Positions 1-7,700 are shown, counted from the stretch's first letter. The stretch is DNA of 64,000 nucleotides from Carboxydothermus hydrogenoformans Z-2901 (GCF_000012865.1 NC_007503.1:2239001-2303000); one strand, 5' to 3'. Notes: generated by a model not told the origin, from the sequence alone. Numbers and translations: made by a program.

Positions 1-145
1 TGTATGTACAAATTTATGCCAATGGCCAGGCAGTAGAAAAACTCCCTGGCCAAAAAAAGTGAGCAAAATTTGCGTTCACTTAATTTGAGCTAAATGTGGT
101 CAATTAACGTGAGTAGTAACATTTTAATTTAAATGACATTTCTAG

Positions 146-249
146 CTATTTTAAAATCTTTTCAATATTCATTTTTGCATAAAGGATTCTATGGATTTCT
201 ACTTCATCTTCAGTGACCACATAGAACACCAAATAGTTTTTTACCGTAA
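146..249 (-). pseudogene. RelE/ParE-type toxin C-terminal remnant (copy 1)
   Basis: Directly downstream of the antitoxin frame, the minus strand reads VKNYLVFYVVTEDEVEIHRI then LYAKMNIEKILK and a stop. This has the look of the C-terminal beta-strand end of RelE/ParE toxins, where the EIHRILY motif is typical. The first two thirds of the toxin and any start codon are absent, so no active toxin can be made. In this copy the remnant frame is open, whereas the second copy has a stop in the middle. The family assignment is recognition by eye. Confidence 0.6.
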
Positions 250-423
250 TTATACATTATTAGCATCTACCTTATCAGCAAGTCTTGACCTTAAATCCGA
301 AAACACTTCATCATGCGAAAACCGCTTAGTAGTCGTTTTTGCTTCCAACTCTGCTTCCTTAAGTTTGAAATAGATTTCACTTTCAAATAGGATGAAATCG
401 GAAACCGGTCTAATGTGTGGCAT
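250..423 (-). pseudogene. Phd/YefM antitoxin with internal in-frame deletion
   Basis: This 57-codon frame starts MPHIRPVSDF, then jumps straight to LFESEIYFKLKEAELEAK and ends SRLADKVDANNV. Compared with the intact copy at 8665-8952 it lacks 38 codons, exactly 114 bases. Those codons cover most of the Phd/YefM fold that dimerises and binds DNA. The C-terminal toxin-binding tail is kept. Because the deletion is in frame a short peptide could still be made, but it should not repress. The partner toxin just downstream is itself only a fragment. Confidence 0.7.
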
Positions 424-458
424 GTAACCACCCTCTTTTATAATTTATCATGACTTTA

Positions 459-780
459 TCATAATATTGTCTCCAAGAACTCTCTTAACTCTATCGGAAT
501 AGCTACAATTTTCTTCCTTACGACCCGCTATTTTAGCTTTTCCAATAAACACCAGAGCTTTGCCCAGAGCATACCCACCGTTGAAGCAGGTTTTTTTATC
601 CCAATAATAACCATCCTCTTTTGAGAACCAAACTTCCTGGAAACTACCGTAAGTTTGAACCAGCCACCATTATTTAAAAGAAATTTTAAAAGCACTTTTT
701 CTTTTTCCGATAAATCTTTTACTTTTCTTTGCAAATTTTTGCTACTGGTCAGAAAAGAGATAATTTGGCGTTTATTGAAA
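459..780 (-). pseudogene. Decayed gene, several frameshifts
   Basis: Stitching frames on the minus strand gives a coherent protein C-terminus: FNKRQIISFLTSSKNLQRKV, then DLSEKEKVLLKFLLNNGGWF and KLTVVSRKFGS. A frame change leads to EDGYYWDKK, another to PASTVGMLWA, another to KALVFIGKAKIAGRKE, and a last to IVAIPIELREFLETIL and stop. About four single-base shifts are needed, so this is a dead gene. The layout, a basic winged-helix-like stretch before an IPIELREFL end, resembles uncharacterised Firmicute proteins with helicase-associated N-terminal domains, but I cannot name the family with confidence. Confidence 0.55.
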
Positions 781-1205
781 AAATCCTACCAGAGCTAAAA
801 ACTTATCCACAAGTAGAAGCCTAAGCCAGGCTTTTAGTTTGATTTGCCAGCTCGAAAAATTGCAGTGGCCTTATATAAGGATCATGTTCCTTGGGCCAGA
901 GGTTTGCCTCCCAGCATTGGGATTAAGCTTTTACACCCTTTTAAAGTTTTCATCCAGCATAAATTTTGTAGTAAAATTAAAAAAATAAGATATAATATAA
1001 GTAGAAGAGATTTTACCTCAAATATGACAAAACCCGGATCCCTTTGAAAGTAAGCAATAATGTCCAGATAACTTTCTAAGTATATAAGGGATTGGTATAG
1101 GTTTTATCCAAATATGTCACCAATATCTACAAGTTTCGAGATTATTTTAGAGAAATATGCGTGAATCTAAGATTATCTTTTTTTTGAGGAGGTCGCATAA
1201 ATAAA
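781..1205. other. No convincing gene
   Basis: AT-rich sequence with short open frames only. A plus-strand frame at 844-1047 has a plausible-looking stretch (ALYKDHVPWARGLPPSIGIK) but no good ribosome-binding site and an implausible continuation; at most it is another gene scrap. A purine-rich ribosome-binding site (GAGGAGG, 1187-1193) precedes the next gene. Confidence 0.5.
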
Positions 1206-1517
1206 ATGTATAGTATAAAAAAAGTAACAGAAAAAAGTACAAAAAACCCCCGGAAATGGTTTGGGTTCCTAAATGAAGAAAAACAATTCAACAAACAGAA
1301 ATGGTCGCGACGTAGAATATTTATAAATAAAAGGATTAAAGCTGGCAGAATTAGCGGGATAAGTGAGCGTGACATTAGTGCCTATTTTGAAACACGTAAT
1401 TTAGAAAAATTGGCTTCGTTAAGAAAATATACCCGCCAAGAAATTCGCGACTTTTTGGACGCTGATAAATTAACACCAGAAATTGCCCGTAAGATTAAAC
1501 GTTTGCTCAATGAATAA
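1206..1517 (+). CDS. Putative antitoxin partner of PIN-domain protein
   Basis: A small basic protein of 103 residues with no catalytic motif that I recognise. The C-terminal half (from about residue 50) is helical and charged, with RDISAYFETRNLEKLASLRK and a closing IARKIKRLLNE. It is preceded by GAGGAGG about 12 bases before the ATG. Its stop codon lies 8 bases inside the following PIN-domain gene, the tight overlap typical of VapBC-like pairs. The antitoxin role is inferred from that arrangement, not from a recognised DNA-binding domain. The lysine/arginine-rich first 45 residues may be over-extended. Confidence 0.55.
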   Translation: MYSIKKVTEKSTKNPRKWFGFLNEEKQFNKQKWSRRRIFINKRIKAGRISGISERDISAYFETRNLEKLASLRKYTRQEIRDFLDADKLTPEIARKIKRLLNE

Positions 1518-1956
1518 AAAGCCCAAAGTTTTTTTAGATGCATGTTGCTGGATAGCAGCAGCCATTTCTCCTGATGGCGGGTCAGCGAAAATTTTAAAAC
1601 TTGCTAAAGCGGGTTACATCCAAATTGTAGTTACTAAGGAAATTCTAATTGAAGCTCATAGAAACATAAAAGAAGATAAAAAAAATGGGAAAAAAGCCTT
1701 AACGCGTTTTTATTGTGAACTTCAAACAACAAAAATAATTACAGTGGACGAGCCTACTAATGAAGAAAAAGATTGTTGGAGAAGTTTAGTTGCAGAAAAA
1801 GACTGTCATGTACTTGCAGGTGCTTATAAAGCAAATGCGGATTTTTTGGTTTCTTTAGATAAAAAACATATACTCACCGAGAAGGTAAAAAAAGAATTTC
1901 CAATACCTGTTATGGATACCAAAGAATTTTTAACAGAAATACTTTCAAACTTTTAA
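1510..1956 (+). CDS. PIN-domain ribonuclease (VapC-like toxin)
   Basis: A 148-residue protein that starts MNKKPKVFLDACCWIAAAIS, with the first acidic residue of a PIN fold in VFLDACC. Further acidic and helical elements follow (ILIEAHRNI, then KANADFLVSLDKKHI near residue 115). PIN proteins are Mg2+-dependent RNases that act as toxins. The ATG at 1510 overlaps the upstream frame by 8 bases; an in-frame ATG at 1483 would add nine unlikely residues. The spacing SLDKKH replaces the usual T-x-D-x-D, so activity is not certain. It is probably co-transcribed with the upstream gene. Confidence 0.75.
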   Translation: MNKKPKVFLDACCWIAAAISPDGGSAKILKLAKAGYIQIVVTKEILIEAHRNIKEDKKNGKKALTRFYCELQTTKIITVDEPTNEEKDCWRSLVAEKDCHVLAGAYKANADFLVSLDKKHILTEKVKKEFPIPVMDTKEFLTEILSNF

Positions 1957-2149
1957 TAATGTTTTAAAAAATTGGGATAAAACGACTTGCTTAAAATAGC
2001 AGGCCTTTTTTTATGAGAAAGATAACAGACAAAAGCGCTTTCGGTAAAATATAAAATGGCGCGAGATTTTAACTGAAATTTTACTTGTTTCAAGCGCATT
2101 GCTCAAATTTCTTTTGTTAAAACCCCGGGATTTAAGCCGTGGTGTTTAT
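1957..2149. other. Intergenic, no gene seen
   Basis: AT-rich spacer downstream of the PIN gene. A weak hairpin with a T-run at about 1985-2013 might act as a terminator. No reading frame with a ribosome-binding site was found. Confidence 0.4.
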
Positions 2150-2195
2150 GGTAAAATAAAAGTGCAGAGTTTGGTAAGATAAAAATACAGAGTTA
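2150..2195. repeat. Tandem pair of 23-base repeats
   Basis: Two adjacent diverged copies read GGTAAAATAAAAGTGCAGAG (2150-) and GGTAAGATAAAAATACAGAG (2173-). Short tandem motifs like this occur as transposase-binding sites at the ends of IS21- and Tni-type elements, so this could be an orphan element end. No transposase gene sits beside it. Confidence 0.5.
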
Positions 2196-2224
2196 GGAAT
2201 AGTAAAAAAACCATTGCCAGCAGT

Positions 2225-2332
2225 CCCAAATTATGGCCTACTAAAATAATTTGCAATTTTTTGCTGATTACAGCTGCCTTCTATACTAATTTATTTTGAA
2301 AAATAGATGCCAGATTAATTTGCAAGTTCACA
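2225..2332. repeat. Orphan right end of the DDE/ATPase transposon
   Basis: This closely matches the right end of the transposon at 13985-14083: GGCCTAC near the start, then AATTTGCAATTTTT, GATTACAGCT, TTATTTTGAAA, and the same terminal TTTGCAAGTTCACA. No transposase lies next to it here. It is probably the scar of a second, mostly deleted copy. The terminal base run cuts directly into a small gene on the minus strand. Confidence 0.75.
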
Positions 2333-2456
2333 CTAATCCCGTAACAAGTGAAACAACCATTCTCAAAAACGATATTGATTCTTGCTCATTAAATTCTTTA
2401 CTAAGTCTCTTCACCCTTCCTTTTATGTTATCCCAATAAAATCTTTCATAACTCAT
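2328..2456 (-). pseudogene. 5' fragment of an unknown gene, cut by an IS end
   Basis: A strong ribosome-binding site (AGGAGGTG, 6 bases from the ATG) opens a frame beginning MSYERFYWDNIKGRVKRLSK. After about 41 codons it runs into the transposon terminus at 2332 and stops. The good start and abrupt end show a real gene whose 3' part was lost to insertion or deletion. Just upstream on the same strand the tail of another gene (RELSKLLLEKVFETLA then stop) is cut by the IS21-type element. The original function cannot be read. Confidence 0.6.
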
Positions 2457-2521
2457 TCCTCGCACCTCCTATGCCAAAGTCTCAAAAACTTTTTCCAAAA
2501 GTAGCTTTGAAAGTTCTCGAA

Positions 2522-2576
2522 TGTCAATAGCGGATTTAAATTGACCCATTTTCAGCGGTTTTAAATTGACCCACCC
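2522..2576. repeat. IS21 terminal inverted repeat, left
   Basis: Begins TGTCAATAGCGG and holds two direct sub-repeats, GCGGATTTAAATTGACCCA (2529-) and GCGGTTTTAAATTGACCCA (2555-), the multiple transposase-binding pattern of IS21 ends. Confidence 0.8.
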
Positions 2577-2591
2577 TGGCTTTTTTTAAAA

Positions 2592-3361
2592 TTAAGCTTT
2601 GATATGTGGATTACCGTAGAGACCGGTTTTTAACCTGTCTTTTAGGCGGTAGCTGTTGCCTCTTATGTTGATTATATGGGCATGGTGTAATAGCCTATCC
2701 AACACTGCAGTGGCAAGCACCGGGTCTCCCATGAGCTCCCCCCATTCCCCAAAGCCTTTGTTGCTGGTGAGGATAATGCTCCCCTTTTCATACCGGGCAC
2801 TTATTAGCTGGAAAAAGAGGTTTGAGCCAAGGCCATCTAAAGGGAGATAGCCCACTTCGTCGATAACAAGGAGCTTGGGCCTAAGGTAGATCCTCATTCG
2901 CCTTTCCAACCGGCTTTCTTTGTGGGCTGTTTTTAGGTCTTCAATTAGCCTGGAAAGGCTCGTAAAGTAGACTGATATGCCCTGGGATAGGGCTTCTATA
3001 GCAAGGGCTACGGCAAGGTGCGTCTTCCCTACTCCAGGCGGCCCAAGGAATATTACGTTTTCTGCCCGGTGGACAAAGGCCATTGTGGCAAGCTCTTTTA
3101 TCAGTTTTTCATCGATACTGGGCTGGAAGGTAAAGTCAAATTCCTTCAGGGTCTTTTTATACGGAAGCCGGGCAAGTTTTGACCTTACCTCGACATTTCG
3201 CCTTTGCCTTTCGGCAAGTTCAGTTTCAAGCAGATCATTAAGAAATCAAGATACGTGCTGTTTTCCCGCTGGGCCCTTTCAAGGAGGGCGTCAAGAAAAG
3301 CCACTGCGCTTAAAAGCCCAAGTTCTTCAAGGTGGGACCGAGCTTTTTCAAGGTCTATCAT
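2592..3361 (-). pseudogene. istB: IstB ATPase helper of IS21, one-base frameshift
   Basis: IstB is the AAA+ ATPase that assists IS21 transposase in target choice. The minus-strand frame opens MIDLEKARSHLEELGLLSAV at 3361, its ATG overlapping the istA stop as ATGA, the standard IS21 arrangement. Around 3238-3242 one base is missing: the frame must change from STYLDFL to NDLLETELAERQRRNVEV for the protein to continue. The rest is intact, with Walker A GPPGVGKT and Walker B LLVIDEVGYLP. Unless frameshifting or a sequencing error is involved, the element lacks a full helper. Confidence 0.85.
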
Positions 3362-4563
3362 ACTGTGCCCACCTCCAGGAGGCTTTCGTAAACCCCCAGA
3401 GGACGCTTCTCAACTTCCAGGGAAGATAACTTGATCGCCCTCGGCCTGGGATAAAACATGCCCTCGGCTTCTTTTAGACCCTTATACTGGTCTTTGAGGA
3501 AAACGGTGCTCCTTGAGCGGTAATGCTTTTCGTGGGTTGCTATCACCTTCCCATCATAGAGGATTTCGATTTTACCGTTTTTGTCCCTTACAACCACCTC
3601 TTTTCCGCTATACTGCCAGGGAACACCGTATCTTACGCCGTCAAAACTCAAAAAGCCGTCTTTGTGGACTTTCCTTGCTTCTTCCAGGAATTTTTGGTAT
3701 TTATCAAGGGCAGGCAGGGGTTTGAGGTTTTCCTTCTTCAGGCGGTCAATAGGCCTTTCCCCGGTAGTGCCGTGTATTCTCCTGTTTTTCTTTTCGCACC
3801 ACACTATTGCCTGGCGGTTTAAATCACCGTAGTCTACGAACTTCCTACCCGGCAGGAAGTTGTTTTTGACAAAATCTATGCCGCTTTCTACCTTGCCTTT
3901 TGTTTGGGGGCGCCGTGCCCTGCACACTTTAGGAATAAATCCAAGGGTCGCCGCAAGGTCTTCAAAGGTAGGGTTCCATATGGGCTTTTTGTTCTCACCG
4001 GTGCCCAGTATTACGGTTTTCATTCTATCGGTAAGAACTATGTCGGTTACTCCGCCGAAGTATTCAAACCCGTGGATCAAGCAGCGGATGAAGGTATGGA
4101 CGTCGCAGCGGTTTGTGAATTCCACGTATATGGCTCTGGAGTAGCCAAGCACCATGACGAAGACGTAAAGCTTACGTATTTCACCGGTTTCCTCGTCAAT
4201 GTAGGTGTATTCGCCCCAGTCGACCTGGGCTTGCTGGCCGGGCTTGGTTTCATAGCGGCATACGGCAGGGACCTGTTTTGGAGGTCTAAATTGTCTTACA
4301 TAGTCCCTTAAAATAGTGCGACCTCCGGTGTAGCCTTCTTCCTTGATTCTTTCGTAAATGACTTCGCAATTGAATATCCCCAGATTCATGAGCTCTTGAA
4401 TAGTATCTTTGTATGGGTCAAGCTTTGAACCTCTTTTGGGATGGGGCTTCCTTTCAGGAATGCCCTCTGCTCTGAGGTATTTTCTTACCGTATTTCTGGA
4501 ATGGCCTGTTTCTCGTGCGATTGCACGAATACTCTTGCCTCTTGCTTGTAATTCATGTAACAT
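3358..4563 (-). CDS. istA: IS21-family transposase IstA
   Basis: A 401-residue DDE recombinase. An N-terminal helix-turn-helix (GKSIRAIARETGHSRNTVRK) is followed by an integrase-like core with catalytic D in QVDWGEY, D in IVLTDRMK and E in KGKVESGIDF, and then the Mu-type C-terminal beta region. Length and order are complete. The ATG at 4563 has only a weak ribosome-binding site (GGA), and the normal promoter region toward the right inverted repeat is now separated from it by the IS110 insertion, so expression may be altered. It overlaps the start of istB. Confidence 0.92.
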   Translation of the reverse strand: MLHELQARGKSIRAIARETGHSRNTVRKYLRAEGIPERKPHPKRGSKLDPYKDTIQELMNLGIFNCEVIYERIKEEGYTGGRTILRDYVRQFRPPKQVPAVCRYETKPGQQAQVDWGEYTYIDEETGEIRKLYVFVMVLGYSRAIYVEFTNRCDVHTFIRCLIHGFEYFGGVTDIVLTDRMKTVILGTGENKKPIWNPTFEDLAATLGFIPKVCRARRPQTKGKVESGIDFVKNNFLPGRKFVDYGDLNRQAIVWCEKKNRRIHGTTGERPIDRLKKENLKPLPALDKYQKFLEEARKVHKDGFLSFDGVRYGVPWQYSGKEVVVRDKNGKIEILYDGKVIATHEKHYRSRSTVFLKDQYKGLKEAEGMFYPRPRAIKLSSLEVEKRPLGVYESLLEVGTV

Positions 4564-4689
4564 GATAATTGATCCACTCCCTATCTCAATATTTTTTGAT
4601 TAACTAAATTAAGCTCTTAAAATCTTATTTTTTCGCTGAATTTCAGCTATTTCAATGTTGTTTTTTGTAAAGGATTTTTGAGACAAAAC

Positions 4690-4900
4690 AAGACCACCTA
4701 CGACAACTTGCGAATCAAGTTGCCTCACAAACGCTTCACTTATGCCCTCGACTACCCTATCATGTCTCTCGAGGTCCTACGCCCTCATTACATTCCTTCG
4801 TTCTGCCTTAGAGGGTAAGGCGGGGAGCTTTTTTACTAGCATGCAGGGTCTTGCCCCTATGGGAGTGTTAGAGCTTCCCCACCTTACCGGCCAACTCATT
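4690..4900 (-). ncRNA. Candidate bridge/seek RNA of the IS110 element
   Basis: On the minus strand immediately after the transposase stop, a long hairpin pairs 4872-4888 with 4814-4829 (about 16 pairs, GGTAAGG-type arms around a 42-base loop with its own small stem). A second perfect hairpin lies at 4704-4722 (CAACTTG/CAAGTTG). Proteins of this family are guided by a structured RNA encoded next to the gene, downstream in IS1111 members. Placement and folding fit, but guide loops were not matched to donor or target. Confidence 0.45.
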
Positions 4901-4901
4901 T

Positions 4902-6185
4902 TTAGGCTGCTAACTGGTTTATTTGCATAATGCGGTATTCCCCAAGGACTTTCTGGGGATCGTAATTTTCTCTCTTCTTGGCAAGGGCAAACATCACCCT
5001 TACCAGTTTGACTGAAATCGCAATCAATGCCTGCTTAGCTTTCAATGGATTTTTGGGCCTTTTTAGGAAATAGTTGTATAGTGCCTTGAATTCCTTGTTT
5101 TTGGCTACTAGCGTTAGGCTTGCTTTGTAGAGAAGATTCCTCAGCTCAGGACGGCCCCTCTTGGAGATCTTGGCCTTCCCTTTGTGTTTTCCCGATTGGT
5201 TTTCGGCTATATTAAGCCCTGCTAGTTTTTGTATCTGCTTAAAGTGGGTGTAGTTGGCTAAGTCACCTACATCCGCTAGAAATCCAGCTACGGTTATTAC
5301 TCCTATGCCAGGAATGCTGAGGAGGTATTCTGCTATGTCTATTTTTTTGAGCAATTCTTCCATTGTTTTTTCAATCGTTTCGAGCTGACCTTTTAAAAAT
5401 TCTATTTCGTCAAGGTATGAGTGAAGGCGAATATATGCCCCTTTTAACCCTTCTTTTACCCCTACTGACTTTTGTGCTGCTTCGATGAGTTTCTCGGCTC
5501 TTTTTATGCCCACTCTTTTATTGGCGGCTCTCTTCAGGTTTTCTGCCAGCTCTTCTTTGGTGTAGTTTAAGATCATGCTCGGAAACGGACAGTGCCGCAA
5601 TACCCATAAAGCCGCCTTGCCTAAGAGGTTCTTGAATACTTCTTCAAATTCAGGAAAGTATTCATCTATGATAGAAACTAGTTTGTTTTTAGCGCTGTTA
5701 AGCTTACTTATTAACTGCTTTCTTGCGACCGAAAGGTTTCTTAAGTCTGCGTAAATCCCTTCGGGTAAGAGGCAGTTTAGAAACTTACCCTCTTTTACGA
5801 GTTTGGCAATTATTAATGCGTCCTTTCGGTCGTTTTTGGTAGGGCTGTTGTCTTCCTCTTCTTTCCTTTTCTTCACGTGGAACGGGTTCACCAGGACTAC
5901 CCGGTATCCCTGTTGCTTCAAAAACCATGTGAGGGGCTTCCAGTAATGGCCGCTGGGTTCAAGGCCTATTATTACCCTTTCTGCTTTTGTTTTTTCTTTG
6001 GCTTCGAGTATTTTAGAGACTATACGAAAGTAGCCATCTTTGCTATTATTAAACTTGAAAGGTTTTACTGGTTCGAGTCCGATGTGGTTTATGATCCTTG
6101 CATAGTGGTTCTTTTTGGCAACATCGATCCCGACGAAAATTATGTCGGAACCATGAACTAAAAGGAGTTTCTCGATTTTGTTCAT
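4902..6185 (-). CDS. IS110-family transposase (DEDD, RNA-guided type)
   Basis: A protein of about 427 residues. The N-terminal RuvC-like DEDD domain shows GIDVAKKNHYA, GLEPSGHYWKPL and NDRKDALIIAKLV. A coiled-coil middle follows, and then the C-terminal Transposase_20 domain with LLSIPGIGVITVAGFLADVG and the region holding the catalytic serine, AENQSGKHKGKAK. I chose ATG 6185, preceded by GGAGGGCGATAGGC; a longer in-frame start at 6257 has no better signal. IS110 enzymes excise and insert DNA through a circular intermediate. The gene looks intact. It sits inside the IS21 element, on the same strand as istA. Confidence 0.93.
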   Translation of the reverse strand: MNKIEKLLLVHGSDIIFVGIDVAKKNHYARIINHIGLEPVKPFKFNNSKDGYFRIVSKILEAKEKTKAERVIIGLEPSGHYWKPLTWFLKQQGYRVVLVNPFHVKKRKEEEDNSPTKNDRKDALIIAKLVKEGKFLNCLLPEGIYADLRNLSVARKQLISKLNSAKNKLVSIIDEYFPEFEEVFKNLLGKAALWVLRHCPFPSMILNYTKEELAENLKRAANKRVGIKRAEKLIEAAQKSVGVKEGLKGAYIRLHSYLDEIEFLKGQLETIEKTMEELLKKIDIAEYLLSIPGIGVITVAGFLADVGDLANYTHFKQIQKLAGLNIAENQSGKHKGKAKISKRGRPELRNLLYKASLTLVAKNKEFKALYNYFLKRPKNPLKAKQALIAISVKLVRVMFALAKKRENYDPQKVLGEYRIMQINQLAA

Positions 6186-6297
6186 GCCTATCGCCCTCCT
6201 GGTTAAGTGGTTTTGTGTTCCAATTATTCTTTTACCAGGAGGGTTTTGTTTTTGCAAAGGCTATTTTAATTTATTACAGGAATGCTAGCATTTATTT

Positions 6298-6328
6298 CCC
6301 TCCGATCCTTTGCAGTGGTATCAGAGGG
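6298..6328. repeat. Inverted repeat between IS110 and IS21 right end
   Basis: CCCTCCGAT at 6298-6306 pairs with ATCAGAGGG at 6320-6328 around a 13-base loop. It could belong to the IS110 left end or to the original istA leader. Confidence 0.45.
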
Positions 6329-6341
6329 ATATTTCGCCAGA

Positions 6342-6396
6342 GGGTGGGTCATTTACTTTTCGTTGCTCCTGGGTCAATTATATACCGGCGGTGACA
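6342..6396. repeat. IS21 terminal inverted repeat, right
   Basis: Reads GGGTGGGTCATTT...CTGGGTCAATT...GGTGACA, the same length as the complement of 2522-2576 and matching at both outer and inner ends. It defines the outer boundary of the composite element. Confidence 0.75.
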
Positions 6397-6535
6397 TTAT
6401 TAATCTAAAGAAAGCAATCGCTGTTTTTTTAAAGATCTTGCTAGGATTTTTTTATTAGTGGTAACCTTATTTTTTATTTTTTTCGAACTTTATAATTTTA
6501 ACTATCAATTTGATTATTCATTTCATGTATTCATT

Positions 6536-7408
6536 TCATCGCACAAATATAGCCAAATCGTTAATCGCCGCTCGAATTACTTCCAAACAAATTCTACAGG
6601 TATCAATGTCTGGATGTTCTTGTCGGCTAAGCTGCTCCCGAGGATGAATTAGGTTTCGATATTCCCTGAGAATATGAGTAAAATCTTTAGCATCCCGTTG
6701 AATCCATCCACATTCATGCGCGACGTTGATTAAGTTGCTAAGCGTCCAGTCGTTAAAATGCTTAACTTTCCCCGATTTATCTTTCGGAGCACCTGAAGCT
6801 TTATTTGCTTCATGAGGATACTTATGCACAAAAGCATAAAGCAATCCTTCAAGTATACTTCCCATTAGTATTATGGCAGCTAAGGAAGCTCCATTTTTAA
6901 TACAAATAATTGCTTCTTCCCAGCGTTTTTCAAGAATCTCACCGAGATTTTCATCTCCCGTAAGTTGCTTGAAATCAGGTAGTACAATTTCCTCTGTAGT
7001 CACAATAGTTGGAGTAGGAACAATAGGAGCTATTTCCCTTATTTGCGGCTTAACCCCTTCTAGATAAACCTCTAATCCTTCTACACATAGAATCTTGTTA
7101 AGCTTCCCTATTACTTCTTTAACTAATTCTGGATTTTGAGGATATTCACGGGGATCTGCTAATCTTTTTATAACTTTTTGTATATTTGCAGGGTTTAAGT
7201 TATAATCCTTTAGCCTTTCGAGGGTCCACCATTTGCGGGTACTACCGTCATGAGCAGGACAGTTTAAGCCAGCCCGGCGAAAAAAATCCGGAAGTTCCCA
7301 GCCTTTCCTGTACCACTCCGTTGAGTCACCACAAATTAACTCAGCAAGTGCTTCCAGAGTTTTTTCATCAAGTGGTTTCAACGTCTTATCCACTTGAGGT
7401 CCCCCCAA
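6536..7408 (-). CDS. Putative abortive-infection protein with HEPN-like C-terminus
   Basis: A 290-residue protein I cannot name firmly. Residues 10-90 (LAELICGDSTEWYRKGWELP, then FFRRAGL and KWWTLERLKDYN) resemble a small N-terminal domain seen in abortive-infection proteins. The linker is proline-rich. The C-terminal 150 residues are helical with ILMGSILEGLL and ILREYRNLIHPREQ, an R-x6-H pattern like the HEPN RNase motif. The start appears to be TTG at 7408 with a GAGGG-type ribosome-binding site. It stands alone between the IS21 composite and an orphan hicB, a typical place for a phage-defence gene. The defence role is inference. Confidence 0.55.
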   Translation of the reverse strand: MGGPQVDKTLKPLDEKTLEALAELICGDSTEWYRKGWELPDFFRRAGLNCPAHDGSTRKWWTLERLKDYNLNPANIQKVIKRLADPREYPQNPELVKEVIGKLNKILCVEGLEVYLEGVKPQIREIAPIVPTPTIVTTEEIVLPDFKQLTGDENLGEILEKRWEEAIICIKNGASLAAIILMGSILEGLLYAFVHKYPHEANKASGAPKDKSGKVKHFNDWTLSNLINVAHECGWIQRDAKDFTHILREYRNLIHPREQLSRQEHPDIDTCRICLEVIRAAINDLAIFVR

Positions 7409-7409
7409 T

Positions 7410-7700
7410 CCCTATTTCCCTCGGCCTGAGCCATTTTGTATTCCTGTAACCACCTTCAATTTTTTATAATTTTTTCTACAAAATTTTTTCGACTCCTTGT
7501 TCTGTTTTGCCAAATTTTGTCGATAAAATTTTACATAATTCGACTTTTTTATCTAAAAAATGGCCTATCTTTTAAGAACTTGAGCTGGTATTACTACCAA
7601 AAAATAAACTTTCTTAATTTAAGCCCAAGATTTATTTTATCTTAGTTAACCGCGTAGATTTAAAAAAAATTAAACCCATAACTACTGATCCGACAATGTC
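7410..7700. other. Intergenic, no gene seen
   Basis: Very AT-rich, with poly-pyrimidine and TTTT-rich runs. I looked for a short hicA-like frame next to hicB and found none. Confidence 0.5.

Larger units (their letters stand above)
7..460. repeat. Direct repeat, copy 1 (decayed Phd/RelE module)
   Basis: This stretch is near-identical to about 8430-8990, sharing the GGCCAGG...CCTGGCC hairpin, the RelE remnant and the Phd-type antitoxin reading frame. The main difference is a 114-base deletion here inside the antitoxin. It may extend left of the window. The two copies flank most of the accessory island. Confidence 0.85.
4600..6340 (-). mobile_element. IS110-family element nested in IS21 (ends approximate)
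   Basis: The IS110-type transposase (4902-6185) with flanking non-coding DNA lies between istA and the right IS21 repeat, so it is a younger insertion. IS110 elements lack clear inverted repeats and make no target duplication, which leaves the exact ends unresolved. The long structured stretch downstream of the transposase fits an IS1111-type layout. Confidence 0.7.
2522..6396 (-). mobile_element. IS21-family element containing a nested IS110 element
   Basis: Bounded by 55-base imperfect terminal inverted repeats (2522-2576 and 6342-6396; 35 of 55 bases match by hand alignment), each ending TGTCA and containing two GGGTCAATT-type sub-repeats. It carries istA and a frameshifted istB. Roughly 1.7 kb between istA and the right repeat is occupied by an IS110-family transposase and its flanks, so the total length of 3.9 kb exceeds the usual 2-2.5 kb. 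No target-site duplication is evident. Confidence 0.8.

Noticed and set aside
844-1047. Plus-strand open frame with a plausible protein stretch
   Set aside because: No ribosome-binding site, odd composition after the first 30 codons, and no recognised family; probably a scrap or chance.
2522-6396. Composite transposon with two independent IS21 copies
   Set aside because: There is a single istA-istB set and one pair of matching ends; nesting of IS110 explains the extra length.
7410-7700. A hicA toxin gene upstream of hicB
   Set aside because: No frame in this stretch has the GSHxxF-type HicA motif or a start signal.
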